From assembly GCF_019429565.1 (NCBI RefSeq), contig NZ_JAHXSA010000001.1, forward strand, positions 1,364,001 to 1,428,000: a stretch of DNA of 64,000 bases, written 5' to 3'. This document shows, in pieces, positions 1 to 7,536 of this stretch (positions within the stretch are counted from its first letter, which is position 1; every line of letters begins with the position of its first letter). Both the position numbers and the translations under genes were made by a program. The notes beneath the pieces were generated by a model. It worked only from the letters and a program-made list of their open reading frames with translations. It ran no database searches and was not told where the DNA came from. The stretch is from Schaalia sp. ORNL0103. Lineage in GTDB: Bacteria > Actinomycetota > Actinomycetes > Actinomycetales > Actinomycetaceae.

Positions 1-1497
1 CATGACGCGTGAGGCGTCCTTAACCCCCATCATCGAGTAGGCGAGACGCTTGGCGGCGTAGGTCTTTCCTACACCAGGTGCGCCCTGCATGATGATGTTC
101 TTCTTCGTGCGCAGCAGCCCCACGATCGCCTCGTAGCGTTCCTCGGGCATGTAGACCTCGTCGAGGAATTGCCGGGCGGAGTACTCCGGGAAGATTACTA
201 GCGGCTCCTCGCTCTCAACGTCGTCATCACTGTCCTCGAAGAACGTCTCAATGCGAGAAAGGAGTTCAGGGTAGTCGGTGATCTCGGTGAGGGTCTTCAT
301 GGCCAGTCGTTCGTCGATTGGCCAGTTTCCTGCGGACGTCCAGCGGACCTCCCGACAATTCGGGTAGTGGCCGCCCTCCGGATCGTAGACGTAGTCACCC
401 GCAACAATTCCGCGCCCGAGAATCTCTGAACGTCCCTTTTTCACAAAAACGACATCGCCCGGCTTCATCTCGTTAGCAAACTGCCATAGGGCGTGAATGT
501 CGTTCTTCTGGGTACCGTTTTCGGGATAGGTCTGGAGCATCTGCGCCTTCAGATCTTCCTTATGCGCATAGGCAGTCAGGTCCCCAATCTCACCCCATGC
601 CAGTCCCATGATTCCGCGCGAGTAGAACTCGTCCCACATGCAGGCGCCCCGGCCGGGGGCGTAGAGCCAATAGCGCACGGTCTCCACGTCGGCGTCCCCC
701 AGGGCAGCCGCCTGGGCGACTTCTTCCTTGTCCTTGTCAGCCTCTTTGTTCTCACGGTTGACCTGTTCGGAAACGCGCCACGCGTATGCCGAAAGCTCGG
801 GGAAGGAGAAGTACTCGTAGGTTCTGGATTTCAACACCGACAGAATACTGTCGCGAATCCCCAGATATTCAGTGGATTCGGGAACTTTCTTCAACAACGC
901 CAGCACAGAACGAACCGATGAAGGCATCCGGTCGGGCAGCGCGAGGAACCATCGGTCTCGCGAACTCAGGTTGACGTAGGCATATGGGCGAATCCAGAAG
1001 AGTCCGATCGTGATGTTCCAACTGGCATGGCGCTGTTGAAGGACTGAATCGTAGGCGTGACGGAACACAGCTTCTGTCTGTTCAGTCGGCTGATCCGCGT
1101 AGGCCAGCGCAACCGCAAACAAGTCCCACAGCCTGTCGATATCCCCATCGTCCCGACGCACCTGGTCGTAGAAGGTCGCGTTGATGTTGAGCAGGACGGG
1201 GACACCGACAAAATCATCATGTAGAGGGGTCTGCACGCCGAGAGCGCCACCAATTCCGAGGGCAACCGCCCGGCGCTTATTGTCTGTGAGGCCTCGATTG
1301 AAGAGGCCGTAGACCGTAAAAGGATCAATATCCGTCGGAATACCACCGGAGTCAAGCGTCGGCAGGTCCATACCGAGTTCGGCGTAGACATGCTGCAACG
1401 TCGCAATAAGAGCTTGCCGATCATCCTTGAAGGCAAGCAGTTTGTCCGCTAGTTCCATGAAAAAGCGCGGCCATGAGTACTGGCTATCCGTCATCAT
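1..1497 (-). CDS. McrB-like AAA+ ATPase with EVE/PUA-like N-terminal region (3' end outside window)
   Basis: The frame is open for all 499 codons from the ATG at 1497 to the window edge, so the C-terminus is missing. The last ~45 residues contain a Walker A motif (GAPGVGKTYAAKRL) preceded by LRTKKNIIMQ, the arrangement seen in McrB-type restriction NTPases. Before it, at about residues 275-400, is a segment (LYAPGRGACMWDEFYSRGIM, then KPGDVVFVKKG and ILGRGIV) that resembles the EVE/PUA-like fold used to read modified bases. The first ~250 residues resemble N-terminal regions of other McrB-like ATPases but I cannot name a family. By family knowledge such proteins cleave modified or foreign DNA with a McrC nuclease partner, which would lie to the left of this window. 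The start is supported by two consecutive ATG codons; I used the upstream one. Confidence 0.8.
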   Translation of the reverse strand, partial: MMTDSQYSWPRFFMELADKLLAFKDDRQALIATLQHVYAELGMDLPTLDSGGIPTDIDPFTVYGLFNRGLTDNKRRAVALGIGGALGVQTPLHDDFVGVPVLLNINATFYDQVRRDDGDIDRLWDLFAVALAYADQPTEQTEAVFRHAYDSVLQQRHASWNITIGLFWIRPYAYVNLSSRDRWFLALPDRMPSSVRSVLALLKKVPESTEYLGIRDSILSVLKSRTYEYFSFPELSAYAWRVSEQVNRENKEADKDKEEVAQAAALGDADVETVRYWLYAPGRGACMWDEFYSRGIMGLAWGEIGDLTAYAHKEDLKAQMLQTYPENGTQKNDIHALWQFANEMKPGDVVFVKKGRSEILGRGIVAGDYVYDPEGGHYPNCREVRWTSAGNWPIDERLAMKTLTEITDYPELLSRIETFFEDSDDDVESEEPLVIFPEYSARQFLDEVYMPEERYEAIVGLLRTKKNIIMQGAPGVGKTYAAKRLAYSMMGVKDASRVM

Positions 1498-1550
1498 GGC
1501 CACACCCTACCACCCAGGTGATCGGCGACACGATTCGCACTCGTACTCGT

Positions 1551-1598
1551 CCAACAGCAAAGCCGGACCACACCCTCGCGCGACCCGGCCACTACCTC
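1551..1598. repeat. Dispersed intergenic hairpin repeat, copy 1
   Basis: First of five ~48-bp copies in the window (others at 2261, 2991, 5684, 11964). The core is AAAGCCGG(G/A)CCAC, 10-12 bp, then CGACCCGGCC. GCCGGG and CCCGGC form a hairpin; read on the minus strand it is followed by TTTGCTGTT, like an intrinsic terminator. This copy lies just past the vapC stop. Confidence 0.8.
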
Positions 1599-1615
1599 GA
1601 GGAAAACGCGGACCC

Positions 1616-1987
1616 TCAGTCCAGGTCCGCCAACACGCCCAGGTCGCGTGCAGCCTGGCGCAGGCGCTTATCACGAGTCCACAGAGCCACACCGGGGGTT
1701 ACGACAGCACTCGCCAGAAGTGCCACATCGACAGCACTGAGGCCCCTCCCCCATAGCCGACGCTCCTCGACGAGATGCCGCACGCCCTGATCATCAACAC
1801 TGCGCACGATCATCAAGCGTTCAAGCGCTTTCAGGAAGATCGATCGATTCTTGAGATTCCCCAACGCGAGTTCAGTGATGACACTCTGATGCACGCACAC
1901 CTGGTCACGCTCGAGCAGATCAACCAGAAGCGGTTCAGTTTTCCGCAGGTGATCGATCCAGATGTTCGTGTCAACGAGGACTCTCAT
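1616..1987 (-). CDS. vapC: VapC-type PIN-domain toxin
   Basis: A 123-residue PIN-domain protein, the usual size of a VapC ribonuclease. The acidic residues expected for Mg-dependent cleavage are visible: D6 in VDTNIW, E39 in VITELALG, D87 in LSAVDVALLA and D106 in WTRDKRL. VapC toxins cleave RNA (often tRNA or rRNA) and are neutralised by VapB. The start codon overlaps the vapB stop by 4 bp (ATGA), so the pair is translationally coupled with the antitoxin first. The hairpin repeat at 1551-1598 lies immediately downstream and is the probable terminator. The RNA target cannot be told from sequence. Confidence 0.93.
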   Translation of the reverse strand: MRVLVDTNIWIDHLRKTEPLLVDLLERDQVCVHQSVITELALGNLKNRSIFLKALERLMIVRSVDDQGVRHLVEERRLWGRGLSAVDVALLASAVVTPGVALWTRDKRLRQAARDLGVLADLD

Positions 1988-2178
1988 GCGCGCTCTCGAC
2001 TCCGAGGAGCGGCCTCCGCCGCAGAATCACTACCGCCGAGCGCAGCGAGCTGCCGACCACTCTCGATTCGAACGAGGAGTTCTACCGCATCCTTGATCAA
2101 CGCGGATCGTTCTTTGACCCCAGTCAGCTCCTCAGCGCGCGCAATCAGATCATCATCGAGTGTCACAGTGGTTCTCAT
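1984..2178 (-). CDS. vapB: VapB-type ribbon-helix-helix antitoxin
   Basis: A 64-residue protein starting MRTTVTLDDDLIARAEELTG, a classic ribbon-helix-helix DNA-binding N-terminus, followed by a charged alanine-rich tail that would wrap the toxin. I chose the ATG at 2178 because GGAGG lies 6 nt upstream; the in-frame extension back to 2283 has no family support. It is the first gene of the operon. By family knowledge the VapBC complex binds its own promoter (about 2180-2260) and represses it in a toxin-ratio-dependent way. Confidence 0.9.
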   Translation of the reverse strand: MRTTVTLDDDLIARAEELTGVKERSALIKDAVELLVRIESGRQLAALGGSDSAAEAAPRSRERA

Positions 2179-2260
2179 GTATACCTCCGATCCCAGGATA
2201 GCACCATATACATCATCATTTGATGCAACACATGATGCAGCACCTCTCTCACTCAGCTCG

Positions 2261-2308
2261 CCAACAGCAAAGCCGGGCCACACCCCCGGACGACCCGGCC
2301 GCTACCCC
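2261..2308. repeat. Dispersed intergenic hairpin repeat, copy 2
   Basis: Same element as at 1551, with core AAAGCCGGGCCAC, then CCCCCGGA, then CGACCCGGCC. It sits between higA (stop at 2325) and the vapB promoter region, and so could terminate higBA transcripts on the minus strand. Confidence 0.8.
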
Positions 2309-2324
2309 GTCAGACTGAGTTGAT

Positions 2325-2633
2325 TCAGGCGACTTCCACCGTCATGAGGGGAACGATTCCACTCAACGTATCGCCCAGCACGTCTTCGGCACGATCAAGC
2401 TCGTAACGCATCTGCAGGTTCATCCAGAATCCCGGGGTCGTACCGAAGTAGCGAGAGAGACGCATGGCAGTGTCCGCCGTGATCCCCCGCTTCCCATGAA
2501 CGATTTCATTGATACGACGGGGTGGAACACCGATAGCGACGGCGAGCTTGTGCTGCGTAATTCCGAAGCCCTCGATGAAGTCTTCCATGAGGACTTCGCC
2601 CGGGTGAATCGGAGCAATTTTAGTGGTAGTCAA
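2325..2633 (-). CDS. higA: HigA-type antitoxin (Xre-family HTH)
   Basis: A 102-residue Cro/C1-type protein. It has the IHPGEVLMEDFIEGFGITQ entry, the helix-turn-helix (HKLAVAIGVPPRRINEIVHG) and the RYFGTTPGFWMNLQ segment that defines the HigA/VapI family. The frame extends further upstream, but the homologous part begins at LTTTKIAPIHPGE, so I chose the TTG at 2633, which lies inside the 3' end of higB (14-bp overlap). An internal ATG at residue 16 would cut into the conserved start. HigA binds the toxin and represses the shared promoter. Confidence 0.88.
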   Translation of the reverse strand: MTTTKIAPIHPGEVLMEDFIEGFGITQHKLAVAIGVPPRRINEIVHGKRGITADTAMRLSRYFGTTPGFWMNLQMRYELDRAEDVLGDTLSGIVPLMTVEVA

Positions 2634-2901
2634 CGATCTCAACCCCTTCTGGACCAGCGTCGCCCCACCTAAAGCAGATTCGCCACTGATCGTTGATTCG
2701 GATACTGTACTGCCCCGCACGATTACCGCGCAGACGCTCGAGCCGGTTGCCCGGAGGAATCCGGAGGTCTTCCAGACGACACGCAGCATCAATCTGGCGC
2801 AACTTGCGCAGCGCGACGCGCACGATGCGCGCATCGAGGGAAGGAACAGGCTCCCTCGCAAACAAGTGCTCAGTCTGACGATCCCCGAATGACTGGATCA
2901 T
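2620..2901 (-). CDS. higB: HigB/RelE-type toxin
   Basis: A 93-residue plasmid-maintenance-type killer protein of the RelE/ParE superfamily. Recognisable blocks are RKLRQIDAACRLEDLRIPPGNRLERL and SIRINDQWRICFRW near the C-terminus, both hallmarks of HigB. HigB toxins cleave mRNA on the ribosome. The toxin-first order is typical for higBA and opposite to vapBC next door. The gene starts just right of the higA frame and its promoter must lie in the 2902-3296 gap. Confidence 0.9.
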   Translation of the reverse strand: MIQSFGDRQTEHLFAREPVPSLDARIVRVALRKLRQIDAACRLEDLRIPPGNRLERLRGNRAGQYSIRINDQWRICFRWGDAGPEGVEIVDYH

Positions 2902-2990
2902 GACACAAGACTATATCCAATCCCGTTATTAACGCAAACCGTTAAGCCGCGTCACTCTTACACTCTCGCTTTTCCTCTAGCAGACGGACG

Positions 2991-3038
2991 ACAACAGCAA
3001 AGCCGGGCCACGCCCCCGGACGACCCGGCCACGGCCTC
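2991..3038. repeat. Dispersed intergenic hairpin repeat, copy 3
   Basis: Same element as at 1551 and 2261, closest to copy 2 in its CCCCCGGA centre. It lies between divergent genes, where neither neighbour needs a terminator, so it is out of functional context here. Confidence 0.8.
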
Positions 3039-3178
3039 GTCGTGAAGAGAATTCTCGTGACCTCGCATCACTATTTGCACACGCCGGTGACACATCTCAC
3101 TTAACGAGGTCACGGCATATTTTCAACCAACAGGATCCGACAAACCGCGGAAGAATGGTTGCAGGGAGCGATACCAGG

Positions 3179-3207
3179 GCGACCGGTGGGGCACACAGAC
3201 CGGTCGC
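3179..3207. promoter_or_regulatory. Inverted repeat upstream of the Asp23 operon
   Basis: Nine-base arms GCGACCGGT and ACCGGTCGC are separated by 11 bp, about 90 bp upstream of the first start codon. It could be an operator or a leader hairpin; the sequence does not decide which. Confidence 0.45.
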
Positions 3208-3296
3208 GGTGTCTACGATGACACGTCGCTGACCTGGTGCTTGAGCCGCGCATCACCCAGCGGCCCCCCACCTTCGATTCAATGAAAGAGGCTCAC

Positions 3297-3740
3297 ATGA
3301 GCGACAACAACGAGAACGTTGACCAGGACAAGACCCCCGAGGGTCCCCTCCAGACCGACCACGGCACGACCACCATCGAGGAAAACGTCGTCGCTAAGAT
3401 CGCCGGCATGGCCGCCCGCCAGGTGCCCGGCGTGTACGGCATGGGCAACGCCGTGCGCCGCGCCTTCAGCGCCGTAACTGACCGCATCCCCACCACCCAG
3501 ACCAACGTCACCGGCGGCATCACCGTACACAAGGGCGAAACCCAGGCCGCCATCGATGTCACCGTCGTCGTCGAGTACGGCTACTCCATCATCAACGTCT
3601 GCAACGACATTCGCAGCAACATCATCGACCAGATCGAAGGAACCACCGGCCTGGAGGTCGTCGAGGTCAACATCGACGTCACCGACGTCCACCTGCCCGA
3701 GGAGGAAACAAACACCCCCGCCTCAACCGATCTGAAATAG
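3297..3740 (+). CDS. Asp23/Gls24 family envelope stress protein
   Basis: A 147-residue protein with the family core GTTTIEENVVAKIAGMAARQVPGV followed by the VTVVVEYGYSIINVCNDIRSNI segment and a final acidic tail. Asp23/Gls24 proteins form membrane-associated assemblies at the cell envelope and are induced by stress in Firmicutes; in actinobacteria they occur in clusters like this one. I chose the ATG at 3297; an in-frame ATG at 3282 is possible. It is the first of five co-directional genes (3297-5574) that include a DUF2273 membrane peptide, a second Asp23-like protein and two membrane-anchor proteins. Confidence 0.88.
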   Translation: MSDNNENVDQDKTPEGPLQTDHGTTTIEENVVAKIAGMAARQVPGVYGMGNAVRRAFSAVTDRIPTTQTNVTGGITVHKGETQAAIDVTVVVEYGYSIINVCNDIRSNIIDQIEGTTGLEVVEVNIDVTDVHLPEEETNTPASTDLK

Positions 3741-3772
3741 TCGACCTCAACGCCTGAATCTGAGGAATTCTC

Positions 3773-3949
3773 ATGAAGACAACGCACCTGGCTCTCCTGG
3801 TGGGCCTGTTCATGGGAGCCGTTCTCGCGTTCGGTTCCTTCGCCAGCTTCGTCCTCGTTGCCCTGTGTGGCGTCGTCGGATGGGTAGTGGGCCTCTATCT
3901 GGAGGGCCGGGTCGATGTCCAACGTATCCTCGATTGGCGAAAGAGGTGA
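3773..3949 (+). CDS. Small DUF2273-like membrane protein
   Basis: A 58-residue protein starting MKTTHLALLVGLFMG. It has two close hydrophobic stretches (about residues 5-20 and 23-42) and a basic C-terminal tail ending RILDWRKR. This architecture and its position between two Asp23-like genes match the DUF2273 small integral membrane proteins found in Asp23 operons. An AGGAA-type ribosome site lies upstream of the ATG. It ends 5 bp before the next start, so it is part of the same transcript. Its role is unknown; anchoring the soluble Asp23 proteins is a reasonable inference. Confidence 0.75.
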   Translation: MKTTHLALLVGLFMGAVLAFGSFASFVLVALCGVVGWVVGLYLEGRVDVQRILDWRKR

Positions 3950-3954
3950 CGAGC

Positions 3955-4368
3955 ATGGCCGCGCCTGACTCCGCAGTCACGCAGCCGAAGCCGTCGCGCG
4001 AGAAGGAATCCTCCTTGACGCAGCGCGGCACCACGACTATCCCGGCCAATGTCGTCGCCCGAATCGCCGCTCAAGCAGCGTTTGAGTTTGCCGCCGTAGG
4101 CTCGAACGCAGGCGGAGTTCTCGGGATTGGCTCCCGTCGAAACTTCGGGTCTCGTCCCGAGGCTACGTGCCAACTCTATGGGCAGCGCGCGATCCTCCAT
4201 CTGGACCTCGGCCTCGTCTTCCCCACCCCCTTGTCCTCCACTCTCGAGGACCTGCGTGCGCACGTGAGCGGTCGCGTTGAGAAGCTGTGCGGGATGAACG
4301 TTGGCAAGATAACCATCGACATATCCTGGCTCAACCCGAGCAATCGCGTCAGGAAGCCCCTGAGATGA
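3955..4368 (+). CDS. Second Asp23/Gls24 family protein
   Basis: A 137-residue protein with the motif RGTTTIPANVVARIAAQAAF, clearly related to the first Asp23 protein's core, then a diverged C-terminal half with LHLDLGLVFP in place of the usual TVVVEYG strand. The ATG at 3955 follows the DUF2273 stop by 5 bp. Its stop overlaps the next start (ATGA at 4365-4368). It is probably a partner subunit of the 3297 protein in an envelope complex. Confidence 0.82.
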   Translation: MAAPDSAVTQPKPSREKESSLTQRGTTTIPANVVARIAAQAAFEFAAVGSNAGGVLGIGSRRNFGSRPEATCQLYGQRAILHLDLGLVFPTPLSSTLEDLRAHVSGRVEKLCGMNVGKITIDISWLNPSNRVRKPLR

Positions 4369-4913
4369 GAACACCCGTACCGGCAATCGTTTATCGCCCA
4401 ACCCGGAGCGCACCTGCCACCCTGTTGGCGTTGCTGCTCCTCATTGTGGGAGGCCTCGGCACGTGGCTGACGGCGTACCGCTTCCTCACGGGGGCCTGGC
4501 CGCAGCGTGCCGTCGCCACGCTCGACGCGGTCGGCACGGTGTCCTTCAGCTCCATCGCAGCACTTATTGCTGCCGGAATCGCAGCCGTATGCGGCCTGTT
4601 GATGCTTGTCGCAGCACTGTGGCCTGGCCACCCCAAGCACGTCGCTTTTCTTCCCGACGATATCCCCGGGCAGACAGCACTTCACCGTTCTGACCTTGCA
4701 ATCCTCGTGAAGAGGCACGTCGAACAGCTCGCCACGATTCGGTCTGCTTCCGCCACCGTGCACAGGTCACGAGTCGACGTTGTCGTCTTCAGCGACGCGG
4801 ATGATTTAGACGCAGTGCGCGAAGCAGCGTCCAAGAAAGCCGACGAGGCCCTGGAGGTTTTCAACCCCGAGGGCATCACCCGCAGCCGTGTCCGCGCCAA
4901 GCGCGTGAGGTGA
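4365..4913 (+). CDS. DUF6286-like membrane protein of the Asp23 operon
   Basis: A 182-residue protein with two transmembrane segments (about residues 20-42 and 60-88) and a cytoplasmic domain with alternating charge (LHRSDLAILVKRHVEQLATI and onward). The pattern fits the DUF6286/AmaP-like proteins that accompany Asp23 genes in actinobacteria. It starts inside the stop of the previous gene, which means coupled translation. The likely role is membrane anchor for Asp23-type proteins; no catalytic motif is visible. Confidence 0.72.
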   Translation: MRTPVPAIVYRPTRSAPATLLALLLLIVGGLGTWLTAYRFLTGAWPQRAVATLDAVGTVSFSSIAALIAAGIAAVCGLLMLVAALWPGHPKHVAFLPDDIPGQTALHRSDLAILVKRHVEQLATIRSASATVHRSRVDVVVFSDADDLDAVREAASKKADEALEVFNPEGITRSRVRAKRVR

Positions 4914-4926
4914 AAGAGAACCGATT

Positions 4927-5574
4927 ATGCGTTCAGTTTCTGCCGCTCTCAACAGGGTTCTCCTGGCATTCTTCGGGCTGCTTATCATCTGCGCGTCCGC
5001 CTGGTTCCTCGCGTCCGGCCTCGATGCTGGCCACCATCTGCCCGGCCTTTCCGCGTACCTTGCCGCGGCGCAGGACCAATTCGGAGCGATTCTTTCGCCT
5101 CGCGCCCACTGGCTCGTGCCGTGCGGCGTTCTGGCATCAGCGCTTGCCTTCGTCACCGGTCTCTTCCTGCTCCTCATGCAGGTGCCGCGCAGGCCTGCGA
5201 ATTCTCCGCTCAGGCTCAGCGGCTCCGATGGCACTCTGCTGGCTACTCTCTCCCCCGATGTCCTGTCGCAAGCCCTCTCCGAGCGCACTCAGGACCTGCC
5301 CGGTGTCGAGCGCTGCACCGTCTTCGTTACCGGTTCTCCGAGCAAGCTCTGGGTTCAGGCGGACACGAGCGTCGCACCAGACTGCGAGGTCGAGTGGACC
5401 GTGACCGAGCTCCGGAAACTATTGAACGAGGACGTGGCTACATCTCTGGGAACGCCTCCCAAGCAGCTCGACGTTCTCGTGCGCCTGGCCCGCTCGGTGA
5501 GTTCGACGTCAACATCGAAGGCCGTCACAGGCCAGCCGTCGCCGGCAATCACTGGAACGGGAACAGGCGCATGA
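4927..5574 (+). CDS. Alkaline-shock-response membrane anchor (AmaP-like)
   Basis: A 215-residue protein with a transmembrane helix near residues 10-32, a second at about 63-86, then a soluble domain (LRLSGSDGTLLATLSPDVLS and onward) and a low-complexity Ser/Thr tail. This is the AmaP-type layout; AmaP tethers Asp23 to the membrane in staphylococci. It follows the previous gene by 13 bp and ends 2 bp before a strong hairpin, so it is the last gene of the operon. Confidence 0.75.
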   Translation: MRSVSAALNRVLLAFFGLLIICASAWFLASGLDAGHHLPGLSAYLAAAQDQFGAILSPRAHWLVPCGVLASALAFVTGLFLLLMQVPRRPANSPLRLSGSDGTLLATLSPDVLSQALSERTQDLPGVERCTVFVTGSPSKLWVQADTSVAPDCEVEWTVTELRKLLNEDVATSLGTPPKQLDVLVRLARSVSSTSTSKAVTGQPSPAITGTGTGA

Positions 5575-5576
5575 GG

Positions 5577-5609
5577 CGTGGGGCAGGGCGAATGAGACCC
5601 TGCCCCACG
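5577..5609 (+). terminator. Intrinsic terminator of the Asp23 operon
   Basis: CGTGGGGCAGGG pairs perfectly with CCCTGCCCCACG across a 9-nt loop and is followed by TTTAT. It directly follows the last gene of the operon. Confidence 0.85.
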
Positions 5610-5683
5610 TTTATGTGCACCATGCGACCATATTCACGAGGCCGGGGCTGAGTTCAACCTGAACGCTAACGCCCCGAAAGCTC

Positions 5684-5767
5684 CCAACAGCAAAGCCGGG
5701 CCACGCCCTCGCGCGACCCGGCCACTGCCTCGTAGAAGAAAACTCAGACGTTGAAGCGGAACTCCAC
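5684..5767. repeat. Left boundary repeat of the island (hairpin repeat copy 4 plus ychF 3'-end duplicate)
   Basis: Positions 5684-5732 are the fourth hairpin repeat. Positions 5744-5767 then repeat, base for base, the last 24 bp of ychF (12025-12048, including its stop codon), in the same orientation. The 84-bp unit matches 11964-12048 apart from a few changes in the ~12 bp linker and the hairpin. Identity stops abruptly at 5767. This is the left arm of a direct repeat flanking the island. Confidence 0.88.
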
Positions 5768-6045
5768 GGAGTGTCGTCGATAAATAACTATTCGATGCGC
5801 AAAGTACAACGAAATACCGCTAGAAACAGACAACATATGGGGGTGCACAGAAACACATATAGGTTCTGCAGAAAACCTATAGGGTGCGTCGCTAAAAACC
5901 GCTGTGCGCGAAAAACATAAAGGGTTTACGGACCCGGTCCCAGACCCCTCAATACTCTGAGCCGGAAGAATGGAAAGTGGAAGGTTGATGTATCCCCACT
6001 ATTTATTTTTTCCGTTTTTCGGAGTACATCGGGAGCTACAACTGC
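5768..6045. other. AT-rich noncoding left edge of the island
   Basis: About 280 bp, visibly richer in A+T than the flanks, with no convincing gene. It contains an inverted pair ATAGGTT / AACCTAT around 5859-5881. No integrase gene or recognisable origin is present. Confidence 0.5.
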
Positions 6046-6312
6046 GGACCAGCTCTGTGTGAACTAGATGAGAAGGCGCAGCAGCGAATCATCGACGCTG
6101 GACAGTTGGTGCTGCGGGCACGCGAGCGGCACCCCCAGCGGTCACTCGCGGAGCACTACAACCCGTTATCGATGGACCCAATTCTGCTCAAGGCTCACAA
6201 CAACTTGGACCGGGAAGTCGATAAGGCTTTCGATGTGGCACGCAAACTCACCAACGAGCGCCAGCGCCAGGAGCTACTGTTCGCCAGCTACGGGGAGTTG
6301 GCGAGGGGCTAT
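6046..6312 (+). pseudogene. C-terminal fragment of an MmeI-type class I DNA methyltransferase
   Basis: The plus-strand frame running through 6061 reads ELDEKAQQRIIDAGQLVLRA, then RHPQRSLAEHYNPLSMDPIL, then LLKAHNNLDREVDKAF and NERQRQELLFASYGELA. This matches the extreme C-terminus of MmeI/YeeA-type class I SAM-dependent DNA methyltransferases, proteins that are normally near 900-1000 residues. No methyltransferase catalytic motif or start is present, and the upstream bases do not continue the homology. It is therefore a remnant of a restriction-modification or phage-defence enzyme, deleted at its 5' end. After YGELA the frame runs into unrelated sequence. Confidence 0.7.
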
Positions 6313-6532
6313 GTCTCCTCGCTTTCATCAAAATCGAAACCACCAGCAGGGTCGTTCCCCGTGCGGGTGATTTTGATCGGTCCCGCTGCTGGGTGTAGAA
6401 CCCTGTCGCTGGCAACGCCGGGAACTATGACTGTGCCCGACGAGAACACGTCACTGCCATAACGCGGCTCACGGTAGACGAACATGGGTCGTTCACTACT
6501 ACTGGTGGATTTCGGTTTTGGTGGTGGGGGGA
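6313..6532. other. Noncoding junction between methyltransferase remnant and erm(X)
   Basis: No gene is supported. Two segments, around 6326-6345 and 6497-6517, are imperfect inverted copies of each other (AAATCGAAACCACCAG against CTGGTGGATTTCGG), which may mark the edge of an inserted resistance segment. Confidence 0.4.
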
Positions 6533-7387
6533 TTACCGCCGCCGGCCTCGATTTTTCCGTTGAGGAGGGCGTTGACTACTTCCCGATTGTGAAATGGGCC
6601 GATGGCGCGGTGAAGAGGAACCAGTCACCTGGAAGAGATCGATCCAGTCGCTGGTGTGCAATCTGGGAGGTAGGGTTGCGGGGTCGATTCCTCGCGAGCG
6701 CAACCATGATTGTGTCTCTGAACGTGATGAAAACAACCCTGCCCTTCGGAGAATTTCCCCTATCCCGCGTCCCCGGGCGGTGAAAACGGTGTGCACCATC
6801 GCCTGAAAGGCTTTGCGTTGCTCTATCGGGATCTTCGGGTCACCCACCCGGCGGATCACTAAGATCCCCCCGTCAACGTTTGGCTGTGGCCGGAAAGCAG
6901 ACCTTGGTACTCGGGAACCAAGGTGAAACGTGAACCATGGGGACCACTGAGCTGTCATCATCGTGCTTGCACCTACCCCGGCCCGGCGGCGAGCGACTTC
7001 CCACTGCATGAGGAGTACAGCGGCAGTCCATGCCGGCGCATGCAACAACTTTCGAAGAATGGCAGTGGTGAGGTGAAAGGGAATGTTTCCCACAATGACG
7101 CAGGGAGTGGCGGGTAACGGGAAGTTGAGGAAATCATCATGGACCACTTCGACCGACGCCGAGGCGGTCTTTTTTGTGAGTTTGGCAGCTAGTTTTGCGT
7201 CTACCTCAACTGCCGTTATTGCCCTCCCCAAGTGGGATATCGGGTGAGTGAGGGCACCGCTTCCTGGCCCGATCTCAATGATGGGGCCGGAGGTTTGTTT
7301 TACAAGATCGACGATGGAGTTGATGATCTTGTGGTCTGTGAGAAAATTTTGGCCATGTTCGTGACGGCCGTATCCGTATGTAGACAT
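6533..7387 (-). CDS. erm(X): 23S rRNA (adenine-N6) methyltransferase Erm(X)
   Basis: The 284-residue product matches the Erm(X) sequence I know from corynebacteria nearly throughout: start MSTYGYGRHEHGQNFL, SAM-binding EIGPGSG (38-44), DDFLNF (84-89), catalytic NIPFHL (101-106) and the basic tail ending RKNRGRRR. Erm enzymes dimethylate A2058 of 23S rRNA and confer resistance to macrolides, lincosamides and streptogramin B. I chose the ATG at 7387, the standard Erm(X) start, over an in-frame extension to 7429. A leader peptide and attenuator hairpins lie upstream. It sits inside the island next to an IS256-family element, consistent with acquisition by transfer. The reading frame is intact. 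Confidence 0.96.
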   Translation of the reverse strand: MSTYGYGRHEHGQNFLTDHKIINSIVDLVKQTSGPIIEIGPGSGALTHPISHLGRAITAVEVDAKLAAKLTKKTASASVEVVHDDFLNFPLPATPCVIVGNIPFHLTTAILRKLLHAPAWTAAVLLMQWEVARRRAGVGASTMMTAQWSPWFTFHLGSRVPRSAFRPQPNVDGGILVIRRVGDPKIPIEQRKAFQAMVHTVFTARGRGIGEILRRAGLFSSRSETQSWLRSRGIDPATLPPRLHTSDWIDLFQVTGSSSPRHRPISQSGSSQRPPQRKNRGRRR

Positions 7388-7488
7388 CAGGTGTGCTCCG
7401 TGGAGTTGAAACGGAGCCGGGCATGGCAAATGGCCGCCCGGCTAAAGGACCGGAGCGGTTTCTAACCTGCGGGAGGGAGAAAACCGCC
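7388..7488 (-). promoter_or_regulatory. erm(X) attenuator
   Basis: Between the leader stop and the erm(X) start are nested inverted repeats. GCGGTTTTCT pairs with AGAAACCGC; GCCGGGC pairs with GCCCGGC; and CTCCG pairs with CGGAG, which is the ribosome site 8 nt before the ATG. Sequestering that site would keep erm(X) off until a drug-stalled ribosome on the leader frees it, the classic erm mechanism. The pairing is read from sequence; inducibility is inference. Confidence 0.75.
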
Positions 7489-7536
7489 TTAGCGGCTGGT
7501 GAGCGGCCGCATGAAAACGGAACCTGAAATCAACAT
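7489..7536 (-). CDS. erm(X) leader peptide
   Basis: A 15-codon frame, MLISGSVFMRPLTSR, begins at 7536 and ends 101 bp before erm(X). It resembles the known Erm(X) leader, which begins MLISG. Macrolide-dependent stalling on such peptides induces erm translation. Confidence 0.75.
   Translation of the reverse strand: MLISGSVFMRPLTSR

Larger units (their letters stand above)
2902..3296. other. Divergent intergenic region between higB and the Asp23 operon
   Basis: This 395-bp gap holds repeat copy 3 (2991-3038), an inverted pair GTGACCTCG / CGAGGTCAC at about 3057-3065 and 3105-3114, and the palindrome at 3179-3207. It should contain the higBA promoter on the minus strand and the envelope-operon promoter on the plus strand. 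I see no gene in it. Confidence 0.6.

Noticed and set aside
1507-1692. Small frames around the first hairpin repeat
   Set aside because: They read through the repeat and the vapC end antisense, with no start-site or homology support.
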